The translations under genes and the position numbers were made by a program. From Cornus controversa (taxonomy: Eukaryota; Streptophyta; Magnoliopsida; Cornales; Cornaceae): a stretch of DNA of 64,000 bases. The stretch lies in the NCBI GenBank assembly GCA_026545225.1, contig CM048845.1, positions 32,726,501-32,790,500 on the forward strand, written 5' to 3'. Position 1 is the first letter of the stretch, and each line of letters begins with the position of its first letter. Below are positions 1 to 10,192 of the stretch, in pieces. Below the pieces are notes generated by a model. The model did not search any database, was not told the DNA's origin, and worked only from the letters and a program-made list of their open reading frames with translations.

Positions 1-89
1 GCAACAGAGAATAGGCAGAGGAGCGCACAGATCCAACACGAGAACCTTCTTCGAACCGGGCGCCGGTAGTCGGCCGGCCTCCGCCGCAT
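1..89 (-). CDS. N-terminal exon of a type II membrane protein, GAUT-like (partial)
   Basis: Reading the minus strand from the ATG at 89 gives 29 open codons that run off the left edge. They start MRRRPADYRRPVRRR, a strongly basic cytosolic stretch, followed by a hydrophobic run (residues about 16-29, FSCWICALLCLFSV) that fits a signal anchor. This basic-then-anchor pattern resembles plant galacturonosyltransferase-like (GAUT, GT8) Golgi enzymes of pectin synthesis; that comparison is from memory of the family. The surrounding 100 bp is GC-rich, unlike the AT-rich flank, as expected for a genic first exon. No catalytic part is in the window, so the function is tentative. It could be another Golgi type II protein or a chance frame. 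Confidence 0.5.
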   Translation of the reverse strand, partial: MRRRPADYRRPVRRRFSCWICALLCLFSV

Positions 90-599
90 ATTTCGTCGGC
101 TCCGTCCACAATTCACCACCAGATCAAGAATTCAAAACGACCCATCACCCGGGTTAGAGCAAGGAAGCATTGCATCGGAGTCTCTCACCACCAAATCAAA
201 ATTTCAAAAGGAGTAAGCAGTTCAAGAATTCAAACCAACCCATTACTCAGATTGGATCAAGAAAACAATGGAACGTTGTACCTCACGCCAGAACAGGCTT
301 GGACTTTAAGATCAGACACTTCTCGTGTCAATATAGACTCACCCAATAGGCTATAAAACACACCTTCCAATCAATTACTAACTGTTTTATTGTGGAGGTA
401 AAGGAATGGAAGGGACTGGGCCGACTGGCGTAACTATGTATGAGAGTAAATATTAGTATATTTTGGAGAAATGCGTTTAAAGCCAAAGAGGCCCTTAACC
501 TGGTTGATTTCGTTGTGTGAAGATAATTAAAAAAAGAGTGAATTTACAAAGTTAGTGAATAATATAAAAAAAATAGAATGAATAATTAAATAGGTGTAC
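90..599. other. Presumed 5' flank of the left-edge gene
   Basis: No coding frame is recognisable. GC content falls from the exon into AT-rich sequence after about 350. Several near-repeats of a 'tcaagaattcaaa' type word occur at 124-240. If the minus-strand exon is real, this holds its 5' UTR and promoter, but I cannot fix a TATA box or start site. Confidence 0.35.
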
Positions 600-1175
600 A
601 AGGTTCGGTTAGTTATGGTTTTTGATAAAACCCGAATCATTTTTAACGATTTCTTAGTTTTGGAACACCAACCGGAATCATTGAGTTTGGTACGGTTTCA
701 GTTTCGGTTTTGATTTCGATTCTCTAGTTGTTATTTGTCAACTTTTTTTTTCTTTTAAAAAAAAAAACATTGGCAAGATACGCACTCATACTTGTGCACT
801 CTTGGTTATAACAATATATTATAAACTATTAGTATTTATTTATATATTGTATATTATATAAATATATAGAACAATAGAAGTTGGAAGCTATTAGTATTTA
901 TCGTATATTATATATTTTATACTTTATATATAAATAGAATACTAGAATTTAGAAGACATTAGTATTTATTTGTATATTATGTACTTTATATATTTATACA
1001 TATATATATATATACATATTAACGGCTCTAGTTTTGGTTCCGGTTCCTTGATTTGGAATCGGAACCGTAGTGAACGATTCCTAAAATTTGGAATCAGAAC
1101 TGTAGTAAACAGTTTGGTTCGGTTCAGCTACGATTCCGATTCCATCGATTCTTTATTCATCCTTAAATATACCAA
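600..1175. repeat. GGTTCCGGTTC / GGAATCGGAACC motif cluster
   Basis: Two patches (600-735 and 1020-1165), separated by AT-rich sequence, are rich in the words GGTTCGG, TTCGGTTTC, GGTTCCGGTTC and the inverted GGAATCGGAACCG. Near 1030-1068 the words face each other and could fold. Such GGTTC-rich subterminal arrays occur in some plant hAT-type non-autonomous elements, but I found no target duplication or clean termini, so the class is open. Confidence 0.35.
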
Positions 1176-1335
1176 TTTTGAGATGCGCGGTCCGAAAGTG
1201 ATTTGGAAGAATATATCTATTTTACTCATTTAGTTTATTTTTAAATTTTTTTTATTTAAACAAATTTTGAGACACAATCAATTAAAGAGCACATAGAACA
1301 AAAATAAAATTATAGTAAAGTAAAGAGACACATAA

Positions 1336-2383
1336 GCCTAGCTTGGTTAGCAACTTTGGAAATTGTTTTCAATAACAATTTTTAGAGAATGAGAACATAG
1401 AACAGTTTCAGTTCTTTCAATTTGAAAATCAGCTTAGTTAGAAATTATAAAACAGTTTTCAGAGAACAATAATTTATAAATTTGCTTGGTTGTATCAACT
1501 GAGCAGTTTTCAGAAAATAATTCACTTTTTTTCCCTCCAAAATATGCTAATGCAATTTTTATTAATAAGTGTTGGAGGTGCATTACTTTTAAGTTAATAT
1601 TTAACTTAATAAAAATTGCACAAATACAATATCACAAGTTTAAATAAAACATGAATGGTATATAGACTTGACTAAATTTAAATAGAGCAAAAGAGATACA
1701 TATTATGCTTCTAATGTCATATGCATTTTTAGTTGTACAATCATTAAGATTAGTTATACATAACCAAAACAAAATATTAGGGAACTAAAGAGACAATGCT
1801 TCATCTAGTATTGTCTATGAATGATGCCCACATGGAAATCGTCATGTGATTTGTATAGGTTGCCATTTGTACTGCATCATCGTCTGATAAGTTAAGACAA
1901 TTCAGTATACCATCTCTACTACTGCTACCATTCCCCACATCAATGACAGTAACATTTTCTTCTCCAAAGTCCATAAAAAAGAATCATCTAATGCATTAAC
2001 AAATGAAATTGTGAATCATACAACTAGTGGTTATTATAAGTCATTGTCTAGCCAACCTATAAGAAGGCATAAGCTTTATAATGGAAAAACGAGCATTGAC
2101 GATTCCAAAGCAATGTTCAATGACAATGCGAAGTGATGAATGCCGATAGTTAAACAACTCATTTGCACCATGTGATTGTTGATTGCTACCCCAATCATAG
2201 ATGATATATTTGACCACAATGTGGAGGGAGAAATTCTTTCGTGTATGAGTAATCAGAATCAACTACATAATATTGTCTTGCAAATATTATTTAAATTTTA
2301 TTAGGGTAATCATTTGTAATATGATACTATTAATGTTAGAAAGACATAAATATTACCACAAGCTGGTACAAGGAATCATGCAG
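1336..2383 (-). mobile_element. PIF/Harbinger DNA transposon remnant
   Basis: The left edge reads GCCTAGCTTGGTTAGC directly after a TAA trinucleotide (1333-1335). PIF/Harbinger elements insert at TWA, and their termini often contain a GTTTGGTT-like string, so this is a plausible terminus. A transposase remnant lies inside on the minus strand. The right end is missing: a chromovirus LTR begins at 2384. The sequence between 1340 and 1800 is AT-rich and non-coding. Confidence 0.45.
1801..2262 (-). pseudogene. Harbinger-type (DDE_4) transposase, C-terminal fragment
   Basis: Minus-strand reading gives GANELFNYRHSSLRIVIEHC followed by FGIVNARFSIIKLMPSYR, the signature C-terminal block of PIF/Harbinger (ALP1-like) nucleases. 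The conserved CxIHNFI motif follows in the same frame (CMIHNFIC near 2010-2030). The frame then continues to a typical C-terminus (..NHMTISMWASFIDNTR, stop at 1801-1803). All these pieces share one frame but are cut by stops at 2041 and about 1985-1995. The catalytic N-terminal and central parts are absent, so this cannot be functional. In an intact element it would encode the DDE nuclease. Confidence 0.75.
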
Positions 2384-2718
2384 TGTCACGCCCCAATTTC
2401 GACACCCGGTTAAGAGTGAGGAAAATGGGAGTGAATGGTGAAAGTCAAACATCAATACTACTCATCACTAATTGTACTATGATATCATGCTCTGATAACA
2501 AGTTGTCTTGTCCCGATTTCTGAGACCCGGAAGCTAAGGGTGATTATGTCCATTAAACCCTAATGAACTACATCACTTTTTAAATTGAAGCAGAAGCGTA
2601 ATTACCTACATACGTTCTCCTACGTATGACTTAACCTTAGTCACTCACTATGGGCCCCACACGTGGCCACACATGCACCTCCAAATACCTCTCACATCCT
2701 AGATCCAGTCAAACATTA

Positions 2719-2996
2719 TGATACATCGTAATGTCAATTATGATGCATCGTAGTGTACGATGCATCGCAGAAGTTGCGTAACATCCTGCGAAAAGTTATG
2801 TTTCTTCACTCAAATTCCCAACCCAAATTATGATATATTGAAATGCCCACTTCGATGCATCGTAATGTACGATGCATCGCTAATGTTGCGTAATATCTTG
2901 CAAAAATCCCTAAAATTCAACCCAAAGTCCTCACCTTGTTACGATGCATCGCCAATGGACTTACAATGCATCGCCAGATCACGATGTATCGTAATC
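2719..2996. repeat. CGATGCATCG palindrome array
   Basis: At least seven copies or near-copies of the perfect palindrome CGATGCATCG, or half-sites ATGCATCG(T/C), lie in 280 bp. They are interspersed with GTTGCGTAA(C/T)AT words that also recur. The array sits 300-600 bp from the LTR 3' end, the same region as the TCGATTGTGCGA array of the 12045 LTR. Confidence 0.7.
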
Positions 2997-3172
2997 ACTC
3001 AAACTATTACAATCACAAAACCTTTAAGTGACTACAATCAACATTTGACCTATCAAATTCTCAATCCATAACATACGTACATCCTCTATAGTATGAAAAA
3101 TATTGAAATGTTCCAAGACATACTTCACATGGCTTAAACACGTAAATTGAATCTCTAATTGGTCAAATCCAT

Positions 3173-3173
<1 letters not shown>

Positions 3174-3213
<40 letters not shown>
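3174..3213. repeat. (TA)n microsatellite
   Basis: A perfect or near-perfect AT dinucleotide run inside the 2384-4595 LTR. Confidence 0.9.
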
Positions 3214-3215
<2 letters not shown>

Positions 3216-4687
3216 AGATTCAGCTAAATACCATACATTGCATTCCTTAAAAGTTATATATAAGCCACACGTGGCAATTACATTTAAAATCTAAAATATT
3301 AAGATAAACCAAATGTAAATACAACATTTTTCAAGATAGCTAGTTCATATGCCACAAGCTGGCATGGACATCTATCTACATATCCAAAAGGTAGAAATCC
3401 AAAAGAACTAAAAAAAATCCACTTGAGCACTCTAAGCCTCATCCTCCATGGGAGCTTTATCTGAAAAAGAGTTTGGGGGAAGGGGGTGAGCATACAACTA
3501 CACCCAGTAGGATTGATCCACCCGACTCTACCTTAACTCAGACAGTCATGCATGAATGCACAATAAAATCTCTAAGTGACTACATGTCATGTCTCAATAT
3601 TTTTATACTTAAAACAATCATATTTTTGAAATAATGCATGATGTCTCACACTTCAATATAAAGACAGTTTAGAAGGGATTCACAAATCACAATTAAGCTC
3701 AACACCACGTATACATATTTATTTAATCATATTAAGCAAATATTCACATATTGTAACCATATCATAAGCAAAGAGTAAATGCAAAATGATATGCATAACT
3801 CCCCCGTGCTCTCCACGCATCCATTAGACTCCGTTACCTAGGATCATCCAATACCACCTAACCAAGGCTCTTTGACCGGATCACCTCATCATAGTACTTC
3901 ATTTTAGGGAGTGTCCTATTCCATTCTAACTAGAGCTCCCTTACCGGATCACCCATTGGGTTCTTTTACCGGATTGCCCATGAAGGTTTCCTTTACCAGA
4001 TTACCTCGCCACTCCTCAAAAGGACTTGACCGTCCAATTGAGCTCACCACCTTCACCACATGCCTACCCACGAATGAAGATGGATTAAACATACTCATGA
4101 AAACTATGAATAAGGCAAATTAGCATTTAATGATCATGGTTGCATAATTTTTCAAATAAGCACCACATACAATCACAATGTACATGTTTCTCATTTTTCA
4201 CATTTCCATATTATTAACATAGGCAATTGAACATGTTTTGTACATAAACATGTTTTCAAGATATTTTCACAAATACATAAGTGTCACTTTCTCACATATA
4301 CATGAATACCCATAATTTTTTCACATTTGAATTCTAACATCTTTCATAATTAACTATGACAATTATAAACATGTAAATACATCAATTAACATAGAGAATG
4401 CATTAAGTGGCATAATTTAGTATGATTTAACATTGAAAAATATCTAACTATCCCACATAACCAATTGGTTGCCATATACAACCAATATATAATAACTAAG
4501 CTTGCTTGAGTGAAATTCAGAAGGTGGATGTTAGTAAGTCTTACATCCATTTTTTGAAAAGGTACCTCGGATTCTATGGGCTAGGCATCCCTACCTGTAA
4601 CGCCCCGATTCCCCGACTCCCGGGAAACCGGAGGTTAACCTGTCCATTAATCCTAATGGACCCTTTTCACCCTCTATAAGGTACCAT

Positions 4688-4699
4688 GCTCTGATACCA
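4688..4699 (-). other. Primer binding site, tRNA-iMet type
   Basis: The minus strand reads TGGTATCAGAGC, a perfect match to the complement of the 3' end of plant initiator tRNA-Met. It starts 3 nt after the GTGACA terminus at 4703, the expected place for priming minus-strand DNA of an element whose 5' LTR is 8398-4703. Confidence 0.85.
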
Positions 4700-5766
4700 T
4701 GTTGTCACGCCCCGATTCCCGAGGCCCGAAAAATCGAGGTGTGAACCCCGTGAGATCACCCTCACGACATAACCTCCACCTGATCATACAATTCAATTTC
4801 CTATTATTTTTACGAAAATCGGGCATGACACATTCTAAATAATCAGCTCCTGGCATACTACACCTGCTTTACAATTCATATGGACACTTCTGGGCCCGTG
4901 TCCCCCCAATATTTCTACAACATGCATAAACAATCATAAATATACATGCCTCAGTCCTTGAATATCCGTATTAAATACATACATCACATGAATAAATACA
5001 TTTGAAGGAACTGAATCAATATAAATTGCTCCATACATTTAATCCAAATGTAAAGCATCTATCTGTCCACTATCCTGGACATACATTAGATTCTAAGGAA
5101 TCTACTTACTACCTCTGCATCTGGGACTACCGATCCCCCTAACTGACTTCGAAATCAGCAATACCTGCAAAACCTGGGAGGGGGTGAGCTCAAAGGCCCA
5201 ACAAGGTATGTAGAACCATACTATCACCGCTGCAGCAGGTCGATCCTCACATATTCTCAAAAATATACATGCACTTAAATATATCACAATATTTAAGACC
5301 ATGCTCTACCTAGCATGCATGAACCAATGATGTACGTGGCTACTCTAGCACATATGAACGTACAAAATCCCCAACATGATTTTAGAACTCATTTTCAACA
5401 TGCTTGAAAGCAGTAAACATCAAGCATCAATACGTATATAGAACATATATGTCAACACATTTACATAACCAATGTAAATCAATCAATACATTCCCTACTC
5501 AACAAGTAGCACATCTCAAATGCAATAAAGATGCATTTAAACCATACAACATGCGTAAGAGCAATAGATATCCAACATATGTCATGTCCATTCACAAGCA
5601 ACGCATGTATATAAAAATGCGTTAAACACATTGCATATCCCACAATAGATAACGCAAGCACTTTCATAAACTTGTCTCACTCTCTCTCGGGTCCCACCCG
5701 ACACCCTAACATGATTCTTAACCAACCATGTGACCGAGACACTTCCCACACAATTGCGGAACCCAT

Positions 5767-6070
5767 CACCGAGTATTCTCTACTCCGAGGTGATTGAACC
5801 GCTGTCGAATCCGCCACCGAGTATTCTCTACTCCGAGGTGATCGGACCGCTTCAAAATATGTCACCGAGTATTCTCTACTCCGAGGTGATTAGATCATTT
5901 TCAAATTCGTCACCGAGTATTCTCTACTCCGAGGTGATCGAACCATCACCGAGTATGCTCTACTCCGAGGTGATTAGATAAATTTTAGAATTTGTCACCG
6001 AGTATTCTCTACTCCGAGGTGACACAACCACTCCAACGCCCTCACCGAGTATTGACCTACTCTAGGCAAT
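5767..6070. repeat. Seven-unit, 48-bp minisatellite with hairpin core
   Basis: A 28-bp core starts at 5767, 5815, 5863, 5911, 5947, 5996 and 6043 (spacing 48, 48, 48, 36, 49, 47). Each core opens CACCGAGTA and closes TACTCCGAGGTGAT, so its ends can pair around a TTCTC loop. The five inner spacers differ in sequence, and the last unit is degenerate. It lies in the left family-C LTR. Diverged TCGGAGT-word arrays occupy matching places in the LTRs at 12045 and 17439. Confidence 0.85.
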
Positions 6071-7919
6071 TCAACCACTCTTCCCCGTCTCCTCACAATG
6101 GGCCCATATATGCATTTCAAACATATAATGATCAAGCATCCAAGAGTCATGCTAAATAATGCATAATTAAGTTATGAAAGCACTAAGCATGCATTTCACC
6201 TCCACAAAGCCACATATATATTCACCTATACATGTAAAAATCTAGCATACAATTCACATATGCTCATAAACCTCACTTAGGCACATTTTAGGCATGCTTC
6301 ACCCATGCATACATTTTCTACATACAGATAGTATGCATTTCCTTCACGTAAACCCACATATAATCACGTATATGTCAAATCATGCATATAAATCACATAT
6401 GCACCTACGCTAGCATAAATACAGTCATGCTCTCATTCAATGCATGTATTCACTACAAGTAGCTAACATGCATTCCAATCACAATATATATATATACACA
6501 TATATATTACGTCACCCACATATGTATCAAGAACATATAAAATACATAGCACATTTCATGCTTTTCAAATGTTCGCCAAAAGTTATATTCAACTTAGCAT
6601 GCATTTCTACCACTGCCCCCATATATATATTCACATATATATATTTTTACACCATGCATAAGAGCCACATATGCATACAAGACAACACGTAGCTAAACAG
6701 ATATTATTAGCATACTTTTCATAGACTTCAATCTATACACACATGCATATCACAATGCCAAGAGGTGATAAATCTAACATGTTATTGCTTCCCAAACCCG
6801 TACATACATATATATACACACACGCATATGTATATCCTCTCACATCCCATGTATGTACCACATTCCCTATACATATATATATATATAAGCGCCTACATAT
6901 ATATGTATATACACATACCACAGATGATTAAATTAAGACATATGTAAATTACTCAATGTACGTAAAAGATATGTACCAGATAGAGGCAAGAATCAACTTG
7001 CCTTAGGTCTAACTTTCGCCAGGTCTGCGCTTGCAAAGCGATCCTTGTTCCATGTCCGGTCCGGTCCAGTCCTGTGTCAAAACCCACCCGAACAATCCAT
7101 TAGGTTACTTCACTTCCTTTTTCATTTCCGGTCCAACCCAAATAAAGTGAATCAACCCAATCTGGAACCATCCTCAACCTTCACCATGGTTGCTTCCACC
7201 ATGGACAACTGAGTCAAGCTCCCCCACTATGGCCGTCAAGGCCCAACGCCACAAGGTAACCATTCTGGCCCCAAACCACCACGAATCGTGACCACTACTA
7301 GCTGTCCAAACCGATTCCAAATCAACATATATATATATATATATGTACACACATACATACCGGCCCCAACTTCAAGTACCACCATAGACCCTCACCTCAA
7401 CTGTGAAAACCCAGCACCACAACTGAACCATCATCATCCGTAAATATATATTTATATATATCACCACTCTCCTGCCAAATGCCCACTTCAGATCCATCCA
7501 AAAATCGAGGGACCACCAACCACGGTCGAGTCAAACACCACCCGAACCACCCTTAGCCGTTGCTGGAGCACGCCCGGAGCATCACCGAAACAAACCCAAC
7601 CGAGCAACCACCGAACCACCGAACCCATCGGCGACCGAACCCAGTCCGTGGACCCCCCAGTCGTGAACAGCCCAGCCGCCGCTGTCGCCAGGCCGAAGCC
7701 CCACCGCGAGCGTCCCAGCCGTCGCCGTCGCTAGCACTCGCCGGAACCAACAAGTTCCAGCCGCGAAACCCCTCCATCCGCGAACCGCTCCGCCACACCG
7801 AGCCACCCCGCGTCACCGGCACACCATCTCAACCCCTTCGGCCACCGCAAACCACCGACAGCCAAGCCACCGTCGGCGCCGAGATCGGCGACCCCTCCTT
7901 CCCCGGGTTTCTCTCTCCC

Positions 7920-8112
7920 CGATCTCACTCGATCTCTCTCCTCTTTTCTTTTTCTTTCTTTTCCCTTTTCTCTTTTCTTTTTCTTTCTTTTTCCCTTTTT
8001 TCTTTTCTTTCTTCTTTTTCTCCTTCAGCCGAGACCACTAAGGTGGTCTTCCCTTTGGTTGACCACTTTTGGTCCACACATTATTTATATATATATAATA
8101 TATATATATGTA
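7920..8112. repeat. Pyrimidine tract and (TA)n in the family-C LTR
   Basis: CTCTCTCC followed by TTTTC/TTTCC runs (7920-8030), then TATATA-rich DNA (8083-8112). On the minus strand this is a purine tract downstream of a TATA-rich block. The right copy has the matching GAAAG/GAGAG tract at about 17790-17935 after TATA-rich DNA at 17523-17740. This suggests the LTR promoter region, though no start site can be fixed. Confidence 0.5.
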
Positions 8113-8398
8113 CCACACAATACATGTATCCAATGTATTTTTCCACATCTACCTACAATCATGCATATGCACCCACATTTCTTTATAATTGCATATGAGC
8201 CCACCCTATATTTATAATTTAATATAAATATAGGCACTATATATATATATAGATATATATATATATACATATACACACCTTCCACTTAGATGGAAACATA
8301 AATGTCCCTACCCTTTCCGAAAATTTTAATTTATTCGAAAAAAATCGGTCCGGTCCAAAATCACCCGGAACCGGTCAAAAATTATTCCGGTCCTTACA

Positions 8399-8411
8399 AC
8401 CTCCCCTCCTT
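8399..8411 (-). other. Polypurine tract of family C
   Basis: The minus strand reads AAGGAGGGGAGGT immediately before LTR terminus TGTAAGGACC. Upstream is TTCGAGGACGAAATTCC, the usual end of the internal region in plant chromoviruses. It would prime plus-strand DNA and marks 8398 as a genuine LTR 5' edge. Confidence 0.8.
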
Positions 8412-8469
8412 CAAGGAATTTCGTCCTCGAAATTAGCATAGTCATGGTCTTTTCGAAACCAATCCATAT

Positions 8470-8599
8470 CGGACGTCATTCCTTGGACCTTATATAAGTC
8501 CCCAAAATATGTATTTTACATTTAAAATACATTTGAAACATTAAAATGTTAATAAATGAAATAAAGAAAAATCGGCCAAAAATGATCATGGTTCTTACA
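8470..8599 (-). mobile_element. Remnant of the family-D 3' LTR (5' end only)
   Basis: The minus strand starts TGTAAGAACCATGATCATTT and continues TTGGCCGATTTTTC, matching the start of the LTR that ends at 14984 on the plus strand (TGGAGAGACCGTGACC, then TTTTGGCCAATTT). Only about 130 bp survive before sequence switches to the family-C internal 3' end (about 8412-8470). This was the 3' LTR of the chromovirus body to its right. Confidence 0.6.
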
Positions 8600-8633
8600 A
8601 CGTACCCAACTTAAAAGGATTTTGTCCCCAAAA

Positions 8634-9146
8634 TCAAGCCATACCTGAAGGAAATAAGTCTGGATACTTAGAATGAATCTCCTTCTTCCGCTCCCAGGTA
8701 GCCTCCACAACATTATGATGATACCATAAGACCTTGACCAACTGAGTGGTTTTACCCCTCAAAACTTGCTCTCTAGTATCAAGAATCTGAACTAGTCTAT
8801 TCTCATAGGTGACATCTTCGTCAACCTCAACGTCTATCCAACTTAGAACATGTGATGGATCAGGTTCGTATTTTCTCAACATTGAAATATAGAATACATT
8901 GTGAACCTTTTCCAAATGTGGTGGCAAAGCCAATCTGTAGGCCACTTCACCAACACACTCAAGGATCTCAAATAGTCCAATGTATGTTGGCGATAACTTA
9001 CCACTCCACCCAAAGTGCATCAATCCTCTTTGTGGCGAAACCTTAAGAAACACATGATCTCCCACCTCAAAGGATAACGGTTTCCTCCTTTGATTGACGT
9101 AGCTCTTTTGTCTACTCTGAGCTATCAACAATTGTTGTTTGATCAA
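8634..9146 (-). pseudogene. Integrase C-terminus plus chromodomain of element D
   Basis: The open 170 codons are the tail of pol. The integrase C-terminal GPY/F-like region comes first (LSFEVGDHVFLKVSPQRG, then the SGKLSPTYIGLFEILE block). It is followed by the LPPHLEKVHNVFYISMLRKY linker and a chromodomain-like end (LVQILDTREQVLRGKTTQLV, then KVLWYHHNVVEATWERKKEI). In the family this tail targets insertion to chromatin. The first methionine is internal to pol, so this is the surviving end of a disrupted frame and not a gene of its own. Confidence 0.85.
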
Positions 9147-9177
9147 CTTGATCTTTTCTTTAGTCTCATATACAATA

Positions 9178-9850
9178 TCAGGTCCTAGGTCTCGCCCACC
9201 TCAGTCCAACAAACTGGAGATCTACAAGGTCTGCTATAAAATACCTAAAATGGTGCCATCTCAATAATGGCCTGATAACTGTTGTTGTACGCAAACTCCA
9301 CAAGTGGCAAATGGTCCTCCCAACCACCACCAAAATCAAGAATATAAGCACAAAACATATCCTCCAATATATGTATAGTACGCTTTGACTGCCCATCAGT
9401 CTGAGGATGGAATGTTGTGCTAAAGTGCAACTCGGTGTCCAACACCATCTAAAATCCCTACTAAATCTCAAAGTAAATCATGGATCCCTATTTGATATAA
9501 TGGATATTGGAACCCCATGTAATCTCACAATCTATTCTACATATTGTTTACTGAGCCTCCTCACATCATCTATCATCCTCATAGGCTAGAAGTGTGTTGT
9601 TTTGGTCAATCTATCCACGATGACCCAAACTGTATCATTGCCTTTGTTTGATCTCGAAAGAATCATCACAAAATCTATGGTAATATGTTTTCATTTCCAC
9701 TCTGCCACTGGTAATGGTTGTAATAACCCAGCTGGCTTTTGATGTTCTGCCTTTACTTGTGGACAAGTAAGGCATCTCACCACAAACTGTGCTATATCTT
9801 TCTTCATACCTCGCCATGCATCAATATTGGCGTCTTACATTGTGATACAT
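9178..9850 (-). pseudogene. Integrase core of element D, frameshifted
   Basis: Recognisable pieces include FHPQTDGQSKRTIHILEDMF and LPLVEFAYNNSYQAIIEMAPF, the end of the retroviral integrase core. The residue corresponding to the catalytic Glu (usually GQSER) is Lys here. Preceding pieces (9635-9817) lie in other frames. It normally joins cDNA ends to target DNA; this copy is dead by substitution and by frameshift. Confidence 0.75.
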
Positions 9851-10192
9851 TTTGGTACCACTAGGATGAATTACAAAGCGAGAATGATGAAATTCCTATA
9901 ATACATCATCGCGACAATCAGAAAGAACTACCATCAATCCTCTAAATCGTAGACCCCCATCGAAATGTAAGGTCCAACCCTCCACTGTCGTACCACTAGC
10001 AATCTGTTAGTAAATAGACTTTAACTCGCTATCCCATTTCTATGACTCAATCACCTTACTCACAAGCATAGGTTGGGCTACCAAGCTGAACAACGCAACT
10101 GGTTCATTATCATCACTGAAGTACAATCCCAACTATAAGAAATCTTCCATCATTTTCCATTCCTATATGGCTATGTTAGCTAGAGTCCCGTG

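Larger units (their letters stand above)
2384..4595 (-). mobile_element. Truncated chromovirus-type LTR (family C/D)
   Basis: The plus-strand edge TGTCACGCCCC is the complement of the 3' terminus (GGGGCGTGACA) shared with the LTRs at 4596, 4703 and 12045. A tRNA-iMet-like PBS lies about 100 bp inside (2488-2500). Further homology to the 12045-14984 LTR includes a 'gccacaagctggcatgga' block (about 3350) and a TTTATCTG(A/T)AAAA..GGTGAGCA block (about 3455-3490). The LTR 5' end is missing, because another LTR of the same group begins at 4596. No gene is present; the small frames are chance openings in AT-rich DNA. (TA)n fills about 3174-3213. Confidence 0.6.
4596..8398 (-). mobile_element. Long chromovirus LTR (family C, left copy)
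   Basis: In LTR orientation (minus) it starts TGTAAGGACCGG at 8398 and ends GGGGCGTGACA at 4703. It is followed by a PBS (4688-4699) and a second LTR-like terminus, CGGGGCGTTACA, at 4596. The last kilobase is closely related to the end of the inverted copy at 17439-22597, including the duplicated 'acacttctgggc(c/a)cgtgtc' block. The core is about 3.7 kb, GC-rich at 7500-7900 and pyrimidine-rich at 7920-8030. A PPT precedes its 5' edge and a PBS follows its 3' edge, so it lies between the two internal ends of an element, as in a tandem LTR array. The longest open frames inside are GC-rich artefacts. Confidence 0.75.

Noticed and set aside
970-1233. Tyr/Ile-rich 87-codon frame, and similar frames at 6733-6947 and 18940-19131
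   Set aside because: Translations of TATATA microsatellites; no coding signature.
4688-4699. tRNA gene fragment
   Set aside because: Only the 12-nt complement of the tRNA 3' end next to an LTR terminus; it is a primer binding site.
5767-6070. CRISPR-like array
   Set aside because: Regular cores with differing spacers, but inside a plant LTR, with only seven units, hairpin cores, one short spacer and no cas genes. It is a minisatellite.
7553-8198. Overlapping open frames up to 212 codons in GC-rich DNA
   Set aside because: They lie on both strands of the LTR GC-rich segment, are Pro/Arg/Ser-rich and run into a pyrimidine tract; no domain is recognisable.
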